In this document: in pieces, positions 45,498 through 54,990 of the stretch
How the letters are laid out: each line of letters starts with the position of its first letter
Position numbering within the stretch: the stretch's first letter is position 1
Made by a program: the position numbers and the translations under genes
Notes under the pieces: generated by a model
The model's database searches: none
Seen by the model: the letters and a program-made list of their open reading frames with translations, nothing else
What the model was told of the DNA's origin: nothing
Origin: Chitinophagaceae bacterium
Lineage (GTDB): Bacteria > Bacteroidota > Bacteroidia > Chitinophagales > Chitinophagaceae
Direction of reading: 5' to 3'
Assembly (NCBI GenBank): GCA_947456805.1
Contig: CANGTN010000001.1
Coordinates: 124,001-188,000, forward strand
Length of the DNA: 64,000 nt

Positions 45498-45890
45498 TTA
45501 TTTTTTTGCCTTTGGTGCTGCTTTTGTCGTTGTCTTTGTTGATTTTGCAGCAGCTTCAACTTTGGCAGTTGTTACTTTTTTTGTTTTTGGTGCTGCTTTT
45601 TTTACTTCGTTTGGTACAGTTATCAAACAATTTTCAACTTGAAATTGAGAAACAAAATGATAGCCGTCTGCCGAGTCATCATTTACCCATCTGCCATCAT
45701 TTAACAAATAACGATAACTATATGTTTTTCCTTTTTCTAAAGGGACACTTACTTTCAGGCTGCCGTCCTTTTGTTTTTTTAATTTTATGCCGTTGTTGAT
45801 ATCCCAATCATTAAAATCTCCTACTAATGTTCCCTCTGTTGCTGATAATACAATATTTGGAGAAAGTCGAAATGTTACTTTAGTTGTCAT
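45498..45890 (-). CDS. CBM48/isoamylase early-set domain protein
   Basis: 130 residues from the ATG at 45890 (MTTKVTFRLSPNIVLSATEG). One carbohydrate-binding immunoglobulin-like domain is seen: VLVGDFNDWD-type motif at GTLVGDFNDWDI, VPLEKGKTYSYRYLLNDGRW (about 53-72) and WVNDDSADGYHF, as in glycogen-binding domains of branching enzyme and AMPK beta. A basic, low-complexity Ala/Lys/Thr tail (about 98-130) follows. No catalytic domain is present, so it may tether to glycogen or another protein; the tail could bind nucleic acid. This role is inference. Confidence 0.8.
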   Translation of the reverse strand: MTTKVTFRLSPNIVLSATEGTLVGDFNDWDINNGIKLKKQKDGSLKVSVPLEKGKTYSYRYLLNDGRWVNDDSADGYHFVSQFQVENCLITVPNEVKKAAPKTKKVTTAKVEAAAKSTKTTTKAAPKAKK

Positions 45891-45986
45891 TGCTTGTTTT
45901 TTTAAATAAAAAAAGTCGAGTTGTTGTCTGTATATACGCATTTCATAAAAAAGTAACCCGTCGAAAAGAAATTTTTTACCCGAAAT

Positions 45987-46607
45987 TTGTCTTCATTGAA
46001 AACAAATACACAACAATTTATTTTTGGCAATATCACCATTGAGTTGTGTATGCCTGATGCAGCGTGCATTCGGAAGGATTACGAAACAACAAATAACAAC
46101 AATACTCCCTTTCCTTTTTGGGCAAAAGTTTGGCCAGCTTCCATAGGGCTGTGTAGTTTTTTAGCAGAAAATATTGAATACATAGCAGATAAAAAAGTGG
46201 TAGAAGTTGCAGCCGGATTGGGTTTGCCATCTTTGTACGCAGCACATGTTGCTGCTCATATTGTTTGTAGCGATTATTTGCAACAACCAATAGATTTTGT
46301 AAATAAATCTATTGAACTAAACGCATTGAAAAATATTACAACAACGATTTTCGACTGGAATCATTTGCCCGATGATTTTAGTGCAGATGTGTTGTTGTTA
46401 AGTGATGTCAATTATGATCCCGTTGCATTTGATTCCCTTTATTTAATGATGGAAAAATTAATTCAAAACAATACGACCATTATTTTGGCAACCCCTCAGC
46501 GACTGATGGCAAAACCGTTTATTGAAAAAATTGAACATTGGTGTATTGTTAAAACAACACAATTGGTGAATAATAGCTGGGTAAGCGTATTTGTTTTGGA
46601 GGATTAG
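45987..46607 (+). CDS. Methyltransferase family 16 (METTL21-like) protein
   Basis: 206 residues if the TTG at 45987 is the start; the first ATG is only at codon 24, so the start is uncertain. The pattern is NTPFPFWAKVWPASIGLCSF (about 38-57, the W-P-S segment of the family), KKVVEVAAGLGLPSLYAAHV (about 69-88, SAM motif I), ELNALKNITTTIFDWN and DVLLLSDVNYDPVAFDSL (about 130-147, motif with the D/N pair). This group methylates lysines of proteins or small amines; the target is unknown. It is preceded by the divergent CBM48-like gene. Confidence 0.78.
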   Translation: MSSLKTNTQQFIFGNITIELCMPDAACIRKDYETTNNNNTPFPFWAKVWPASIGLCSFLAENIEYIADKKVVEVAAGLGLPSLYAAHVAAHIVCSDYLQQPIDFVNKSIELNALKNITTTIFDWNHLPDDFSADVLLLSDVNYDPVAFDSLYLMMEKLIQNNTTIILATPQRLMAKPFIEKIEHWCIVKTTQLVNNSWVSVFVLED

Positions 46608-46628
46608 CAGGTTGTCCCTAAATGTTAC

Positions 46629-46684
46629 CCGCTTGGCGTAGTCTGCGACTATTTCGCGGCGTAAACAAACCTCTGATTTGTATT
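46629..46684. repeat. Short repeated sequence containing CTCTGATTTGTATT (copy 1)
   Basis: The 14 bases at 46671-46684 recur at 55903-55916, and the 40 bases before them are alike in layout (a GTAGTC-type small hairpin then a purine-rich stretch). The rest of the 289-base gap up to the next gene shows no protein frame or clear signal. Confidence 0.35.
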
Positions 46685-46896
46685 TTCAAGAACTTTAATT
46701 GCATAAGGGTTTTTTGCGAATTAAATTTTTGCTCAATGATATTCATCTGCTCAGTGGCTGCGTGATGGAAGTGGTTGGCGCCCGATGCAATCTGGACTTA
46801 TAACGTACAGCACGAAACACAGATGAGACAAGCGTTGTAGGCCATAGCCCCAAAATGTTTTTCCTTTAAGCTGGTTGTTTTTATCTTCACCGCAAT

Positions 46897-47943
46897 ATGA
46901 CGGGAATAAAAAATGTAGAAATTGTACAGGCAATTGTACATAAAGTTGGCAACCCTACGAGGAGCGAGGGTTTGAAATTATCTACAAACTGTTTGTCTTT
47001 GAACGATACAGGTGTTCGTGATGTGTTGGCGCATTATTTTTTGCATCCTTTTAATGAACACGAACAATACCATTTTGCACACATCAGTAATTTGGCGATG
47101 AATGAAGTATATACTTATGTGCAAGAAATATTTGCCAACCCAAAAAGTTTTGTTTCGCAAAGTGCATTGCTTGCGCATTTTTTATACAGCAAAAGCAATC
47201 ATGTAAAAATAAAAGAGGGCGAATTATATATAGTACAATTTAATGATGTACTTTTTAATAATGAAAGTGTTGATGCAATTGGGTTGTTTAAAAGTGAAAG
47301 CAAAGAAACTTTTTTGAAAGTGTTTCCACATGGGCAAGGCTGGGAAGTGGCGACCGAAGAAGGTATTGATATTCACAAACTAGATAAGGGTTGCCTTATT
47401 CTGAAACCCAATGAAAGTAAGGATTACATTGTTTTGGCTGTTGACAACACGAATAAAAATAATGATGCACAATACTGGATGAAAGACTTTTTACAAATAG
47501 AAAGGCTTGCGAATAATTATCATCATACCAACGATATGCTAAGCATGTGCAAGCTTTTTATTCACAACGAAATGAATGAAAAATTTGAAGTGAATAAAAG
47601 CGAACAGATTGATATGCTGAATAGAAGCATGGAATATTTTAAAACAAGGGAACAATTTGAATTTGATGATTTTGCAAAAGAGGTTATTCACCATGAAGAT
47701 GTCATTGATGCTTTTACACAATACAAACAAAACTATGAACGCGCCAGGCAAGTGCAACTGGATGATGCATTTGATATACATTTAAGTGCAGTGAAAAAGC
47801 AAGAGAAAAACTTTAAAAGTGTATTGAAGCTGGATAAAAATTTTCATGTGTATATACACGGCAGAAGGGATTTGATAGAACGTGGCGTAGATGAAACAAG
47901 TGGTAAAAGGTATTATAAATTATATTTTGATGAAGAATCTTAA
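46897..47943 (+). CDS. Nucleoid-associated protein (NdpA/YejK family)
   Basis: 348 residues, close to the 335 usual for this family of 37-kD nucleoid-associated proteins. It begins MTGIKNVEIVQAIVHKVGNP, has LSAVKKQEKNFKSVLKLDKN near residue 290 and ends HIYIHGRRDL-like FHVYIHGRRDLIERG and KYYKLYFDEES, matching the conserved C-terminal pattern. Function is unclear; E. coli NdpA binds DNA. It is followed after 9 bases by the DUF3820 gene on the same strand. Confidence 0.85.
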   Translation: MTGIKNVEIVQAIVHKVGNPTRSEGLKLSTNCLSLNDTGVRDVLAHYFLHPFNEHEQYHFAHISNLAMNEVYTYVQEIFANPKSFVSQSALLAHFLYSKSNHVKIKEGELYIVQFNDVLFNNESVDAIGLFKSESKETFLKVFPHGQGWEVATEEGIDIHKLDKGCLILKPNESKDYIVLAVDNTNKNNDAQYWMKDFLQIERLANNYHHTNDMLSMCKLFIHNEMNEKFEVNKSEQIDMLNRSMEYFKTREQFEFDDFAKEVIHHEDVIDAFTQYKQNYERARQVQLDDAFDIHLSAVKKQEKNFKSVLKLDKNFHVYIHGRRDLIERGVDETSGKRYYKLYFDEES

Positions 47944-47952
47944 AGCAGCCTA

Positions 47953-48192
47953 ATGGATACAGGATTACAAGGCAAGCCAGAGTTGTTATTAGATTTGGTA
48001 AACACAAAAATGCCTTTTGGTAAATACAAGGATCGATTGATCTGCGACCTTCCGGATGCTTATCTGGAGTGGTTTTCGCGCAAAGGCTTTCCGAAAGGGA
48101 AGATGGGGGTGTTGTTGCAAACAATGCACGAAATACAACTCAATGGCTTGGGGGATTTATTAATTCCGTTAAAGAAAAAAGCTAAGCAGTAA
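47953..48192 (+). CDS. DUF3820 family protein
   Basis: 79 residues. The core TKMPFGKYKDRLICDLPDAY (about 18-37) and LEWFSRKGFPKGKMGVLLQT match the DUF3820 pattern, small helical proteins once called quorum-sensing-regulated virulence factors; function is unknown. It is likely co-transcribed with the NdpA-like gene 9 bases upstream. No second gene is seen downstream in the 156-base gap. Confidence 0.8.
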   Translation: MDTGLQGKPELLLDLVNTKMPFGKYKDRLICDLPDAYLEWFSRKGFPKGKMGVLLQTMHEIQLNGLGDLLIPLKKKAKQ

Positions 48193-48348
48193 CCCTTTAG
48201 TTTAGAATTTTTTGTCTTTTATAAGATGATTCAAATCATGTACAAAAATGATTGGCATAAGCATTCAGTTTTTTAATTTTTTGCACTTTTATCCTCGCAA
48301 AATAAACATTGAAAGAATGACTGTTTTACCTTTTTAAAAATTGATTTT

Positions 48349-48603
48349 ATGTACATCCAGAATTTACAATCATCTTCTGCCGACGATAAAAGTTATCTTA
48401 ACATTATTGCAGATCAAATGGCTAAACTTACTTTTAAAGTAGTTGATGTACGCGGCATGATTGCTAAAAAATTGACTACAGAAGTACCCGAAGGAAATCA
48501 TCAATTAGATTTACAATTGGGCGAACTGGCAACAGGCAACTATATCATCAACGCCTTTATGGGCGATACTTTTATTAAATCAATTCGTTTTCAGAAGCAA
48601 TGA
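48349..48603 (+). CDS. Small protein resembling a T9SS C-terminal sorting domain
   Basis: 84 residues with no signal peptide. The body AKLTFKVVDVRGMIAKKLTT (about 25-44) and the ending GELATGNYIINAFMGDTFIKSIRFQKQ are the beta-sandwich pattern of type IX secretion tails (xxFxVxDxxGxxV... GxYxVxxxxG...xKxxxxx). Such tails normally end a much longer secreted protein. Here it stands alone, with a short start region. It may be a real small protein or a broken end. A 155-base gap precedes it. Confidence 0.55.
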   Translation: MYIQNLQSSSADDKSYLNIIADQMAKLTFKVVDVRGMIAKKLTTEVPEGNHQLDLQLGELATGNYIINAFMGDTFIKSIRFQKQ

Positions 48604-48610
48604 AAGGTTG

Positions 48611-49645
48611 CTATTTTTTCCAGAACATTTTAACCCTGTTCATTGCATTTTCACGAATATTCAAATAATAAAAATTATAATCTGCAATATGGTAATTTTT
48701 TGTTCTTAATAAAAAGCTACCAAAAAAATGTGGTTTTTCTGCCCACAACACTCCACCATCAACACTTGCACTTGTAACGCCGGGAATCAGTTTATTAAAG
48801 TCCCTTAGTATAGCGCCGGTGTTTTTTTCTTTTGGTGCAGCGGGTTGTGTAATATCCCAGGTTAGCGGGTTTGTAACAACAGAAACAAAATTCTCTTTCA
48901 ACACGAATGGTGGCTTATAATCTTCCCTATAGGTTCTCCAGGAACAAATGCATCCAGTTTGATTGGGGTTGGTGCAAGGTTTTATTGCTATAAAATAATC
49001 AGGTTCTACCGCCATTCCAATAACATAAGCCACTACCAGTTTGTTTTGTAGGGGTTTGCCGTCAAAAAATTCTTTTATCAATCTTTTTGCGTGTGTGCTT
49101 CCCTGGCTGTGCGATGCAATGATAATTGGTCTTCCATTATTATAATATTCTAAAAAATATTTGAAAGCTGTTTTAATATCTTCATAAGCAATATCAAATG
49201 CATGAGCGGAAGCTGTATATTCTTCTGTTGATGTTGGATAATAGGCGCCAATATTTGCTTGTCTGTAACGAGGTGCAAATATTCTTCCTACTTGGTTAAA
49301 AACGCTTGCCTGATATAGAATGCTGCTGTAATCTGTTTTTGCATTTAGTGCGCTATCGTCCACAACTGCATTCCAGCCGAATGGTTTTTCTTTATCTAGA
49401 TAAGAGGTTGGGTGCAAGAAAAAAACATCAATAGTAGAATCTTGAAGTGCATTATTTTGAAGAGGCTTGGGAATACTGTCGCTTGTATCATGCTTGTAAG
49501 GATGGGCGGCCCAGTAATCTAAACTTTCGTAATGCGGCTTTCCGTCGGATGACTTGAATGTGTATTGACTTGCAAATTTGATAAATCCTTTAGAACAACC
49601 CGTTGCCACAAAAATGATAATCGCGAGTGAAAATGTTTTTTTCAT
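48611..49645 (-). CDS. DUF3089 family putative lipoprotein hydrolase
   Basis: 344 residues. The start [20 protein letters not shown] is a lipoprotein signal with Cys17. DUF3089 pattern: [32 protein letters not shown] (about 73-92), [13 protein letters not shown], then [20 protein letters not shown] (about 176-195), which holds an alpha/beta-hydrolase elbow GxSxG in the form SHSQG. A late [15 protein letters not shown] segment is family-typical. It is presumably an esterase or lipase at the outer membrane; the substrate is unknown. The 5' end abuts the ChrA gene on the other strand, so the two share a promoter region. Confidence 0.78.
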   Translation of the reverse strand: MKKTFSLAIIIFVATGCSKGFIKFASQYTFKSSDGKPHYESLDYWAAHPYKHDTSDSIPKPLQNNALQDSTIDVFFLHPTSYLDKEKPFGWNAVVDDSALNAKTDYSSILYQASVFNQVGRIFAPRYRQANIGAYYPTSTEEYTASAHAFDIAYEDIKTAFKYFLEYYNNGRPIIIASHSQGSTHAKRLIKEFFDGKPLQNKLVVAYVIGMAVEPDYFIAIKPCTNPNQTGCICSWRTYREDYKPPFVLKENFVSVVTNPLTWDITQPAAPKEKNTGAILRDFNKLIPGVTSASVDGGVLWAEKPHFFGSFLLRTKNYHIADYNFYYLNIRENAMNRVKMFWKK

Positions 49646-49655
49646 AAAACTAAAG

Positions 49656-51047
49656 ATGGGTAATATTTTTTATTTACAAAATGTGTTTAGGATAAGATTA
49701 AAAAATATTCTCTCGATGTTGCTTTTAATTAACACCTCATTTTATTTTGTTTTATCTTGTAGCCGCATAATAAATAGTTGTCTCACATTGATTTTAAAAC
49801 GACATATCCATTTTTTACAAGCTGTTTTTTTACACAGTCTTACTGCTTTTGGTGGTCCACAAGGACATTATGGTATGATGTTGAAAACATTTGTGAACAA
49901 TCGCAAAGATATAACAGAGGCGGAGTTGTTAGAGCTTGTTAGTTTTTGTAATATTCTTCCGGGAGCAAGCAGCACACAAACACTTGCACTGATTGGTTAC
50001 AAGCGTGGAGGATTTATTTTGGCCTTGCTTACTTTAATAATTTGGGCTACTCCGGCTTGCTTATTAATGGGTAGCCTTTCTTTTTTGTTGGATTATTTTG
50101 CCGACAACTCCATCAGTACAAAAGGTTTAAGATTTATAAAACCAATGGCCATTGGTTTTATCGCATTTTCTGCATTTCGATTATATAAGATTTCTATTAC
50201 AAATACAATTACAAGGGTGGTGTTGGTTGTTGCAACAATTATTACTTTTTTATATTTTAAAACGCCCTGGGTTTTTCCCGCATTGATGGTTGCAGCAGGG
50301 ATAGCAACCAACTTCAGCAGCAAACGTATTCCGCAAAAAGAAGTGTTACCGAAGAAAATTAATTGGGGAAACCTTATTGTGTTTTTGTTACTATTTGCAA
50401 CAGCAGGTTATTTATCTGAAACAGCCACACAACAAAACTGGAAAAACAGGAAATACATCAATCTGTTCGAACACAATTATCGTTTTGGTAGTTTGGTTTT
50501 TGGCGGGGGAGATGTATTAATGCCGGTAATGTATGAGCAGTTTGTGGTTCGCCCAAAAAGTACAGTTGTGCAAAAAAACAAAAGAGATGTTTTGAAAATG
50601 AGCAGCGAAGAGTTTTTAACCGGTTCGGGTATTGTTCGTGCAATTCCGGGGCCCGTATTTAGTATTGGGGCATTTGCAGGCGGCATGGTGATGCGATCTG
50701 AAAACAATACAGTGGCTCAAATTATCGGTTGCTTTTTAGGGGCTATAGCAATCTTTTTACCAAGTGCTTTATTGGTGCTTTTCTTTTTTCCTGTTTGGAA
50801 TAACATTAAAAAATATGCGGTAATGTATCGGTCATTAGAAGGAATCAACGCCGCTTCTGTGGGTATAATGTTTGGTGCAATTTTGTTTTTTTCTAATGCA
50901 AATTTTTATAATAGATTTCCTGTTTCTCATTTTGAATTTTTAGTGGATATTTTTGTATTGATTGGTGTGTTTATAGTTTTAGCATTTACTAAACTGAGGG
51001 CTCCTTTGCTGGTTTTAGGATGCCTTTTGTTGGGATTTATTTTTTGA
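49656..51047 (+). CDS. Chromate transporter ChrA family (long, two-domain)
   Basis: About 463 residues from the ATG at 49656; family resemblance begins at [20 protein letters not shown], so a TTG at 49788 is an alternative start. It has the two ChrA repeats: first half [16 protein letters not shown] and [20 protein letters not shown] (about 105), second half [37 protein letters not shown]. There are 10 to 12 membrane spans. Known members export chromate using the proton gradient; here the substrate is inferred only from the family. It is divergent from the DUF3089 gene with an overlap of its longest frame. Confidence 0.88.
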   Translation: MGNIFYLQNVFRIRLKNILSMLLLINTSFYFVLSCSRIINSCLTLILKRHIHFLQAVFLHSLTAFGGPQGHYGMMLKTFVNNRKDITEAELLELVSFCNILPGASSTQTLALIGYKRGGFILALLTLIIWATPACLLMGSLSFLLDYFADNSISTKGLRFIKPMAIGFIAFSAFRLYKISITNTITRVVLVVATIITFLYFKTPWVFPALMVAAGIATNFSSKRIPQKEVLPKKINWGNLIVFLLLFATAGYLSETATQQNWKNRKYINLFEHNYRFGSLVFGGGDVLMPVMYEQFVVRPKSTVVQKNKRDVLKMSSEEFLTGSGIVRAIPGPVFSIGAFAGGMVMRSENNTVAQIIGCFLGAIAIFLPSALLVLFFFPVWNNIKKYAVMYRSLEGINAASVGIMFGAILFFSNANFYNRFPVSHFEFLVDIFVLIGVFIVLAFTKLRAPLLVLGCLLLGFIF

Positions 51048-51178
51048 TTTTTGGTGTGGGTTTTCGGATTTAATAAATATTTCTGAGAAGAAAGATTGCT
51101 GCGTCCCTCGCAAAGACGTTTTACAACTTCTGGAACTTTTGAAACCTCTTCAACTTTTAAAACAAAACAATCAAAAAA

Positions 51179-53665
51179 CTAAATTCTTTTCATAGCCGCC
51201 TGCACCATTTTTATTTCGCCATAGCTAATTGCTGCGCCAAGTTTTTCTTTAATCATTGTCAAGCCAAATGTAGCATCATGGTTTTCTAATAACGATTGTA
51301 TCAAAGCAATTTTATCGGTAGTTACCAAAGCTCCAATTTCTAAAAATCCTTCTTCTATATAATGTGTCAAATGGTATTCAATTGTTGATGCCGCAAACCC
51401 CCTGATTGCCGCTATTTCTGCAATTGTTTTTCCTTCTTTAAACAATATAAAACTTGCTTCTTTGGTATTAGGTTTAGCAGTCGTAGTTTTTACTTTCTTT
51501 TCTTTTTGAATTGGTTTCTCGTGAACCATGGAAGTCAAATTTCGTTCATTAGAATATCGTTGAATGATATCAATAAACTGCAGTCCAAATTTTTTAATTT
51601 TTGCTTCGCCAAAGCCTGCAATCTTTTTTAATTCGTGTGCGTTTTGTGGTAAATATGTTGCCAGTTCATTCAATGTTGCAGCATTTGCAACCATATAAAT
51701 AGCAAGGTTATGTTTGTCACAAAGGGCATCTCTCAATTCGCGCAATTGCATGTGCAGCAAAGGGTTTGGACCATCTGATTTTTTATGGGTTGTTGCGCTT
51801 GCATAAGCATTCACCGAAAATTTTGGTATAATAAATTTATTCTTTTGTTGGTGAAAGGCTTTCACATTAAACCCGCTGATACAAGAAGCAATTCCGTTTT
51901 GTTGTGCAGATAATGCGGTAAATATTTCTTCCAATAATTCATTGAAAGTGGTGGCGTGTTGTTTGCTGTCTGTGATCGCAGGAGAAGATACAATAAACAG
52001 AACAACATCCTGTAGCTGTTGTTCAAAATATACCGCAGCTTTTTTCAATCTTTGTTGAAGAGCTGTATTGTTTTCCGGTAACGTTTGTGAAGCTGACAAT
52101 TGTTGTATTTGCAAACTAAATTTAATAGCCACTTCATTTAGTTGTTCCGCTATTTCATGAAGTTTATCTGCAAATACAATAGCATCAGTATTAAAATATG
52201 GTGCAATTTCTTGGATCGTTTGCAGAAAGGCTGCTGTTTGTTTTTTAAATAGAGAAAAATCAAACAATCGGAATAGAATTGTTGATTGATAATTATGTTT
52301 TTCTTTTTGTAATGTTTCGGGGAATGGGGTGTTTTGTTGTTTTGCAGAATAATCTATAATACGCTGATCTACCGAAAGACTACTTGGAGTTATTTTGCTC
52401 AACAAAACCATACCCGACAAGGAGGTGCATCTGCTCAATGCCACATATACTTGTCCCGGCGCAAACGCTTGTCCGGCATCGATGATGGCTTTTTCGAAAG
52501 TCAAGCCTTGGCTTTTATGAATAGTGATAGCCCACGCAAGTCTTAATGGATATTGTGTAAACGAACCCACCACTTCCTCTTCCAGTTTTTGTGATTGTTT
52601 GTTGAGCGAATAGCGAATGTTTTCCCAGCGATGTTTCTTTACTTCAATCGCTTCGATTTCACCTTTGCACAACACCATTATTTTTTCTTCTTCAATACTT
52701 TCAACAATTCCAATTTTACCGTTATAATAACGCTTCGCTTTGTCGGCATCATTTTTTATAAACATTACCTGACACCCTAATTTCAATTGTAATGTTTCAT
52801 CTGCTGGAAACATTTTTGCGCCAAAATCCTGTTCTATGGCTGCTTTGTATGTAAAGACTGGTGTTTTCAATTTTACCAATTCTTCGGTATTGATTGTATC
52901 AGCCTTATGGTTGTGTGTGGTAAGTGTGATGTAACTATCTTCTTTCGGATTTTGAAAATTCGGATTGTATTGCTGGTGCAAAATTTCATACCCGGATTGG
53001 TTCAGTTCGTTGTTGCGAACCTGATTGAGTACATTGATAAATCGTTCGTCTTTTTGGCGATAAATTTTTTCTAATTGTACAAAAGCGGGCGTTTTTTGTT
53101 GGATTACTTTGCTGCTAAAAAAATAGGGCGACTCATAATAAGACGACAACAAGCTCCACTCTTCTTCTTTCACAACAGGTGGCAATTGCAATAAATCGCC
53201 TATGAATAAAACTTGTACGCCACCAAATGGTTCTAGAAAATTATTTCTAAAATGCTGCAATACCACATCTATTGCATCAAGCACATCGGCACGAACCATG
53301 CTTATTTCATCAATGACTAAAAGTTCTAATTGTTGAAATATTTTTCTTCTTTCGGATGAAACTTTTATTCTGCCAATCAGCTGGTGTTTATCCAAAGAAT
53401 CCTCTTTTTTAAACCCTTTTGATTGTGGGATAAAAGGACTAAGGGGTAATTGAAAAAAAGAATGAATGGTAACACCGCCGGCATTAATAGCCGCTACACC
53501 CGTAGGAGCAACAACAGCCATTTGTTTAATGCTGTGTTGCTTGATATGTTTCAAAAAAGTTGTTTTTCCGGTACCGGCTTTTCCGGTTAAAAAAACAGAA
53601 CGGTTGGAAAAATTTATAAAATCGGCGGCGAGTTGAAAATTGATATTCGACGGGTCGGTTGTCAT
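51179..53665 (-). CDS. PIF1/RecD-like helicase with HRDC and C-terminal HTH domains
   Basis: 828 residues. The N-terminal helicase has Walker A TGKAGTGKTTFLKH (27-40), AVVAPTGVAAINAGGVTIHS (about 51-70), Walker B LLVIDEISMVRADVLDAID (about 113-131) and a second RecA-like half with LAWAITIHKSQGLTFEKAII (about 380-399) and VYVALSRCTSL (UvrD_C_2-type motif). An HRDC-like domain follows (LLHMQLRELRDALCDKHNL, about 645), with ELKKIAGFGEAKIKKFGLQFI. The end has an HTH domain (GKTIAEIAAIRGFAASTIEYHL, cut here). This fusion is typical of Bacteroidota; it unwinds DNA 5' to 3', and the HTH may bind DNA. Confidence 0.88.
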   Translation of the reverse strand: MTTDPSNINFQLAADFINFSNRSVFLTGKAGTGKTTFLKHIKQHSIKQMAVVAPTGVAAINAGGVTIHSFFQLPLSPFIPQSKGFKKEDSLDKHQLIGRIKVSSERRKIFQQLELLVIDEISMVRADVLDAIDVVLQHFRNNFLEPFGGVQVLFIGDLLQLPPVVKEEEWSLLSSYYESPYFFSSKVIQQKTPAFVQLEKIYRQKDERFINVLNQVRNNELNQSGYEILHQQYNPNFQNPKEDSYITLTTHNHKADTINTEELVKLKTPVFTYKAAIEQDFGAKMFPADETLQLKLGCQVMFIKNDADKAKRYYNGKIGIVESIEEEKIMVLCKGEIEAIEVKKHRWENIRYSLNKQSQKLEEEVVGSFTQYPLRLAWAITIHKSQGLTFEKAIIDAGQAFAPGQVYVALSRCTSLSGMVLLSKITPSSLSVDQRIIDYSAKQQNTPFPETLQKEKHNYQSTILFRLFDFSLFKKQTAAFLQTIQEIAPYFNTDAIVFADKLHEIAEQLNEVAIKFSLQIQQLSASQTLPENNTALQQRLKKAAVYFEQQLQDVVLFIVSSPAITDSKQHATTFNELLEEIFTALSAQQNGIASCISGFNVKAFHQQKNKFIIPKFSVNAYASATTHKKSDGPNPLLHMQLRELRDALCDKHNLAIYMVANAATLNELATYLPQNAHELKKIAGFGEAKIKKFGLQFIDIIQRYSNERNLTSMVHEKPIQKEKKVKTTTAKPNTKEASFILFKEGKTIAEIAAIRGFAASTIEYHLTHYIEEGFLEIGALVTTDKIALIQSLLENHDATFGLTMIKEKLGAAISYGEIKMVQAAMKRI

Positions 53666-53803
53666 ATAAAATTAAAAATAGTGTATTAAAAGCAAACTGA
53701 TTTTTAAATAGAAATTTTCTGTTGGATCTGGTTTTATTGGTGAACATTTTTTCTCACAGATCGCTCGGATAACAGAGATCTAAATTGATTTAGAATTAAA
53801 TAG

Positions 53804-53838
53804 AAAAAGACACATAGCGCTTGTATGCTATGTGTCTT
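53804..53838 (-). terminator. Terminator of ssb
   Basis: Perfect 12-bp stem AAGACACATAGC / GCTATGTGTCTT with an 8-base loop, followed on the minus strand by a T run. It lies 27 bases after the ssb stop. Confidence 0.85.
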
Positions 53839-53864
53839 AAGGGAAAATGTTTTATTGTTTTGAT

Positions 53865-54209
53865 TTAGGATTTGTTTTCTTTTCCAAACATCAATATTTC
53901 ATTTACCTGAACTTCGGTAATGTATTTCTTATTACCATCTTTATCGTTGTAGCTGCGATTGATGAGTTTTCCCTCAATTGCTACTTCGCTTCCCTTTTGC
54001 AAATACTTTTCAGCAATATCGGCAACCTTGCCCCAGGCAACTAGTGTGTGCCATTGTGTTTCTGTAACTTTTTCGCCTTTGATGTTGCGATAGCTTTCAT
54101 TTGTGGCTACATTAAAGCGCGCTACTTTTTTACCTCCGTCTAAGGTTTTTACTTCCGGGTTATTACCTAGGTTACCAATCAATTGAACTTTGTTTTTTAA
54201 TGCGTACAT
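53865..54209 (-). CDS. ssb: Single-stranded DNA-binding protein
   Basis: 114 residues, OB fold. MYALKNKVQLIGNLGNNPEV is the typical N-terminus, KVARFNVATNESYRNIKGEK (about 28-47), ETQWHTLVAWGKVADIAEKY (about 51-70) and KGSEVAIEGKLINRSYNDKD complete the family pattern. The normal acidic C-terminal tail ending DDDIPF is absent: the protein stops at EILMFGKENKS. Such a shortened SSB probably does not recruit the usual partner proteins and may be a secondary copy. It has its own terminator and lies next to the helicase gene. Confidence 0.9.
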   Translation of the reverse strand: MYALKNKVQLIGNLGNNPEVKTLDGGKKVARFNVATNESYRNIKGEKVTETQWHTLVAWGKVADIAEKYLQKGSEVAIEGKLINRSYNDKDGNKKYITEVQVNEILMFGKENKS

Positions 54210-54470
54210 GGTTTTTAAGTTTGTGCAGTGTTTGTTTTTTTAACTGCGGTGATTAATTTATTTCAATCAAATTTTTCGGCGACGTCTTACCGATTGTTTG
54301 ACAGGGCAAAGATGCTATTGCGAAAAGGGGAGAGTCGGTTTTTACCCGTTTACTTGTGATGTTAAGCGATTATAAGCGTTTAAAACCGGATAATTATCTT
54401 GTCTTGATTCCCTGAAACGCTTTGCTATTCATTAATAGGATAAAAATTATTAATTTTAAAAAAATTTTAC

Positions 54471-54842
54471 ATGGAAAACAAAAACTGCCTTGCGTGTAAT
54501 AAAATATTGAAAGGAAGAATTGATAAAAAATTTTGCGATGATTATTGCCGCAATAATTACAACAATTTGCAAAAGAGCAAAAACCAAAATAGTGCGTATG
54601 TAAAAAACATCAATAACACATTGCTGAAGAACCGAAATATTTTAGAAAATATATTACCCGAAACGGAAGAGATGGTGAAAATACCGCAACAAAAATTACT
54701 GGATAAGGGCTTTGTATTTAAATACCACACCCACACTTATAAAAACAAAAAAGAGCAAGTGTATTTTTTTTGTTACGACTATGGTTATTTGCCATTGGAA
54801 AACTATTGGCTGTTGGTGGTAAAAAGGAAAGAGGAGAAGTAG
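54471..54842 (+). CDS. Hypothetical protein with an N-terminal zinc-ribbon-like motif
   Basis: 123 residues. Four cysteines are placed CLACNKILKGRIDKKFCDDYC (6-26): CxxC then CxxxC, enough for one zinc ion. The rest is basic and Asn-rich, then helical (LPETEEMVKIPQQKLLDKGF at about 61-80), and ends in YNYGYL-like FCYDYGYLPLENYWLLVVKR. There is no family I can name with certainty; such proteins are seen in Chitinophagaceae. It is divergent from ssb across a 261-base gap that holds both promoters but nothing else I recognise. Confidence 0.7.
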   Translation: MENKNCLACNKILKGRIDKKFCDDYCRNNYNNLQKSKNQNSAYVKNINNTLLKNRNILENILPETEEMVKIPQQKLLDKGFVFKYHTHTYKNKKEQVYFFCYDYGYLPLENYWLLVVKRKEEK

Positions 54843-54890
54843 AAATTGATACAACCATATAAGTGTATTTAAAAATTTATCATAAACAAC

Positions 54891-54907
54891 TACATTTGAA
54901 AATACAC
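54891..54907 (+). promoter_or_regulatory. -7 element shared with the GNAT gene promoter
   Basis: The 17 bases beginning TACATTTGAAAATAC are identical to 34341-34357. A weak -33 box (TTTA at 54868-54871) lies 19 bases before. The hydrolase ATG is 84 bases further on. Confidence 0.5.
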
Positions 54908-54990
54908 TATTGATAGTACTTGGAAAACTAGTTATTTATAAGGTTAATATTCCAACAAACAACAATCGCTTTTCATTAAAAAGATATCCA

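Noticed and set aside
51048-51178. Element at GCTGCGTCCCTCGCAAAGAC in the ChrA-helicase gap
   Set aside because: Only one copy is seen and it does not match the 21-base repeat beyond TGCGTC, so it is not called a repeat.
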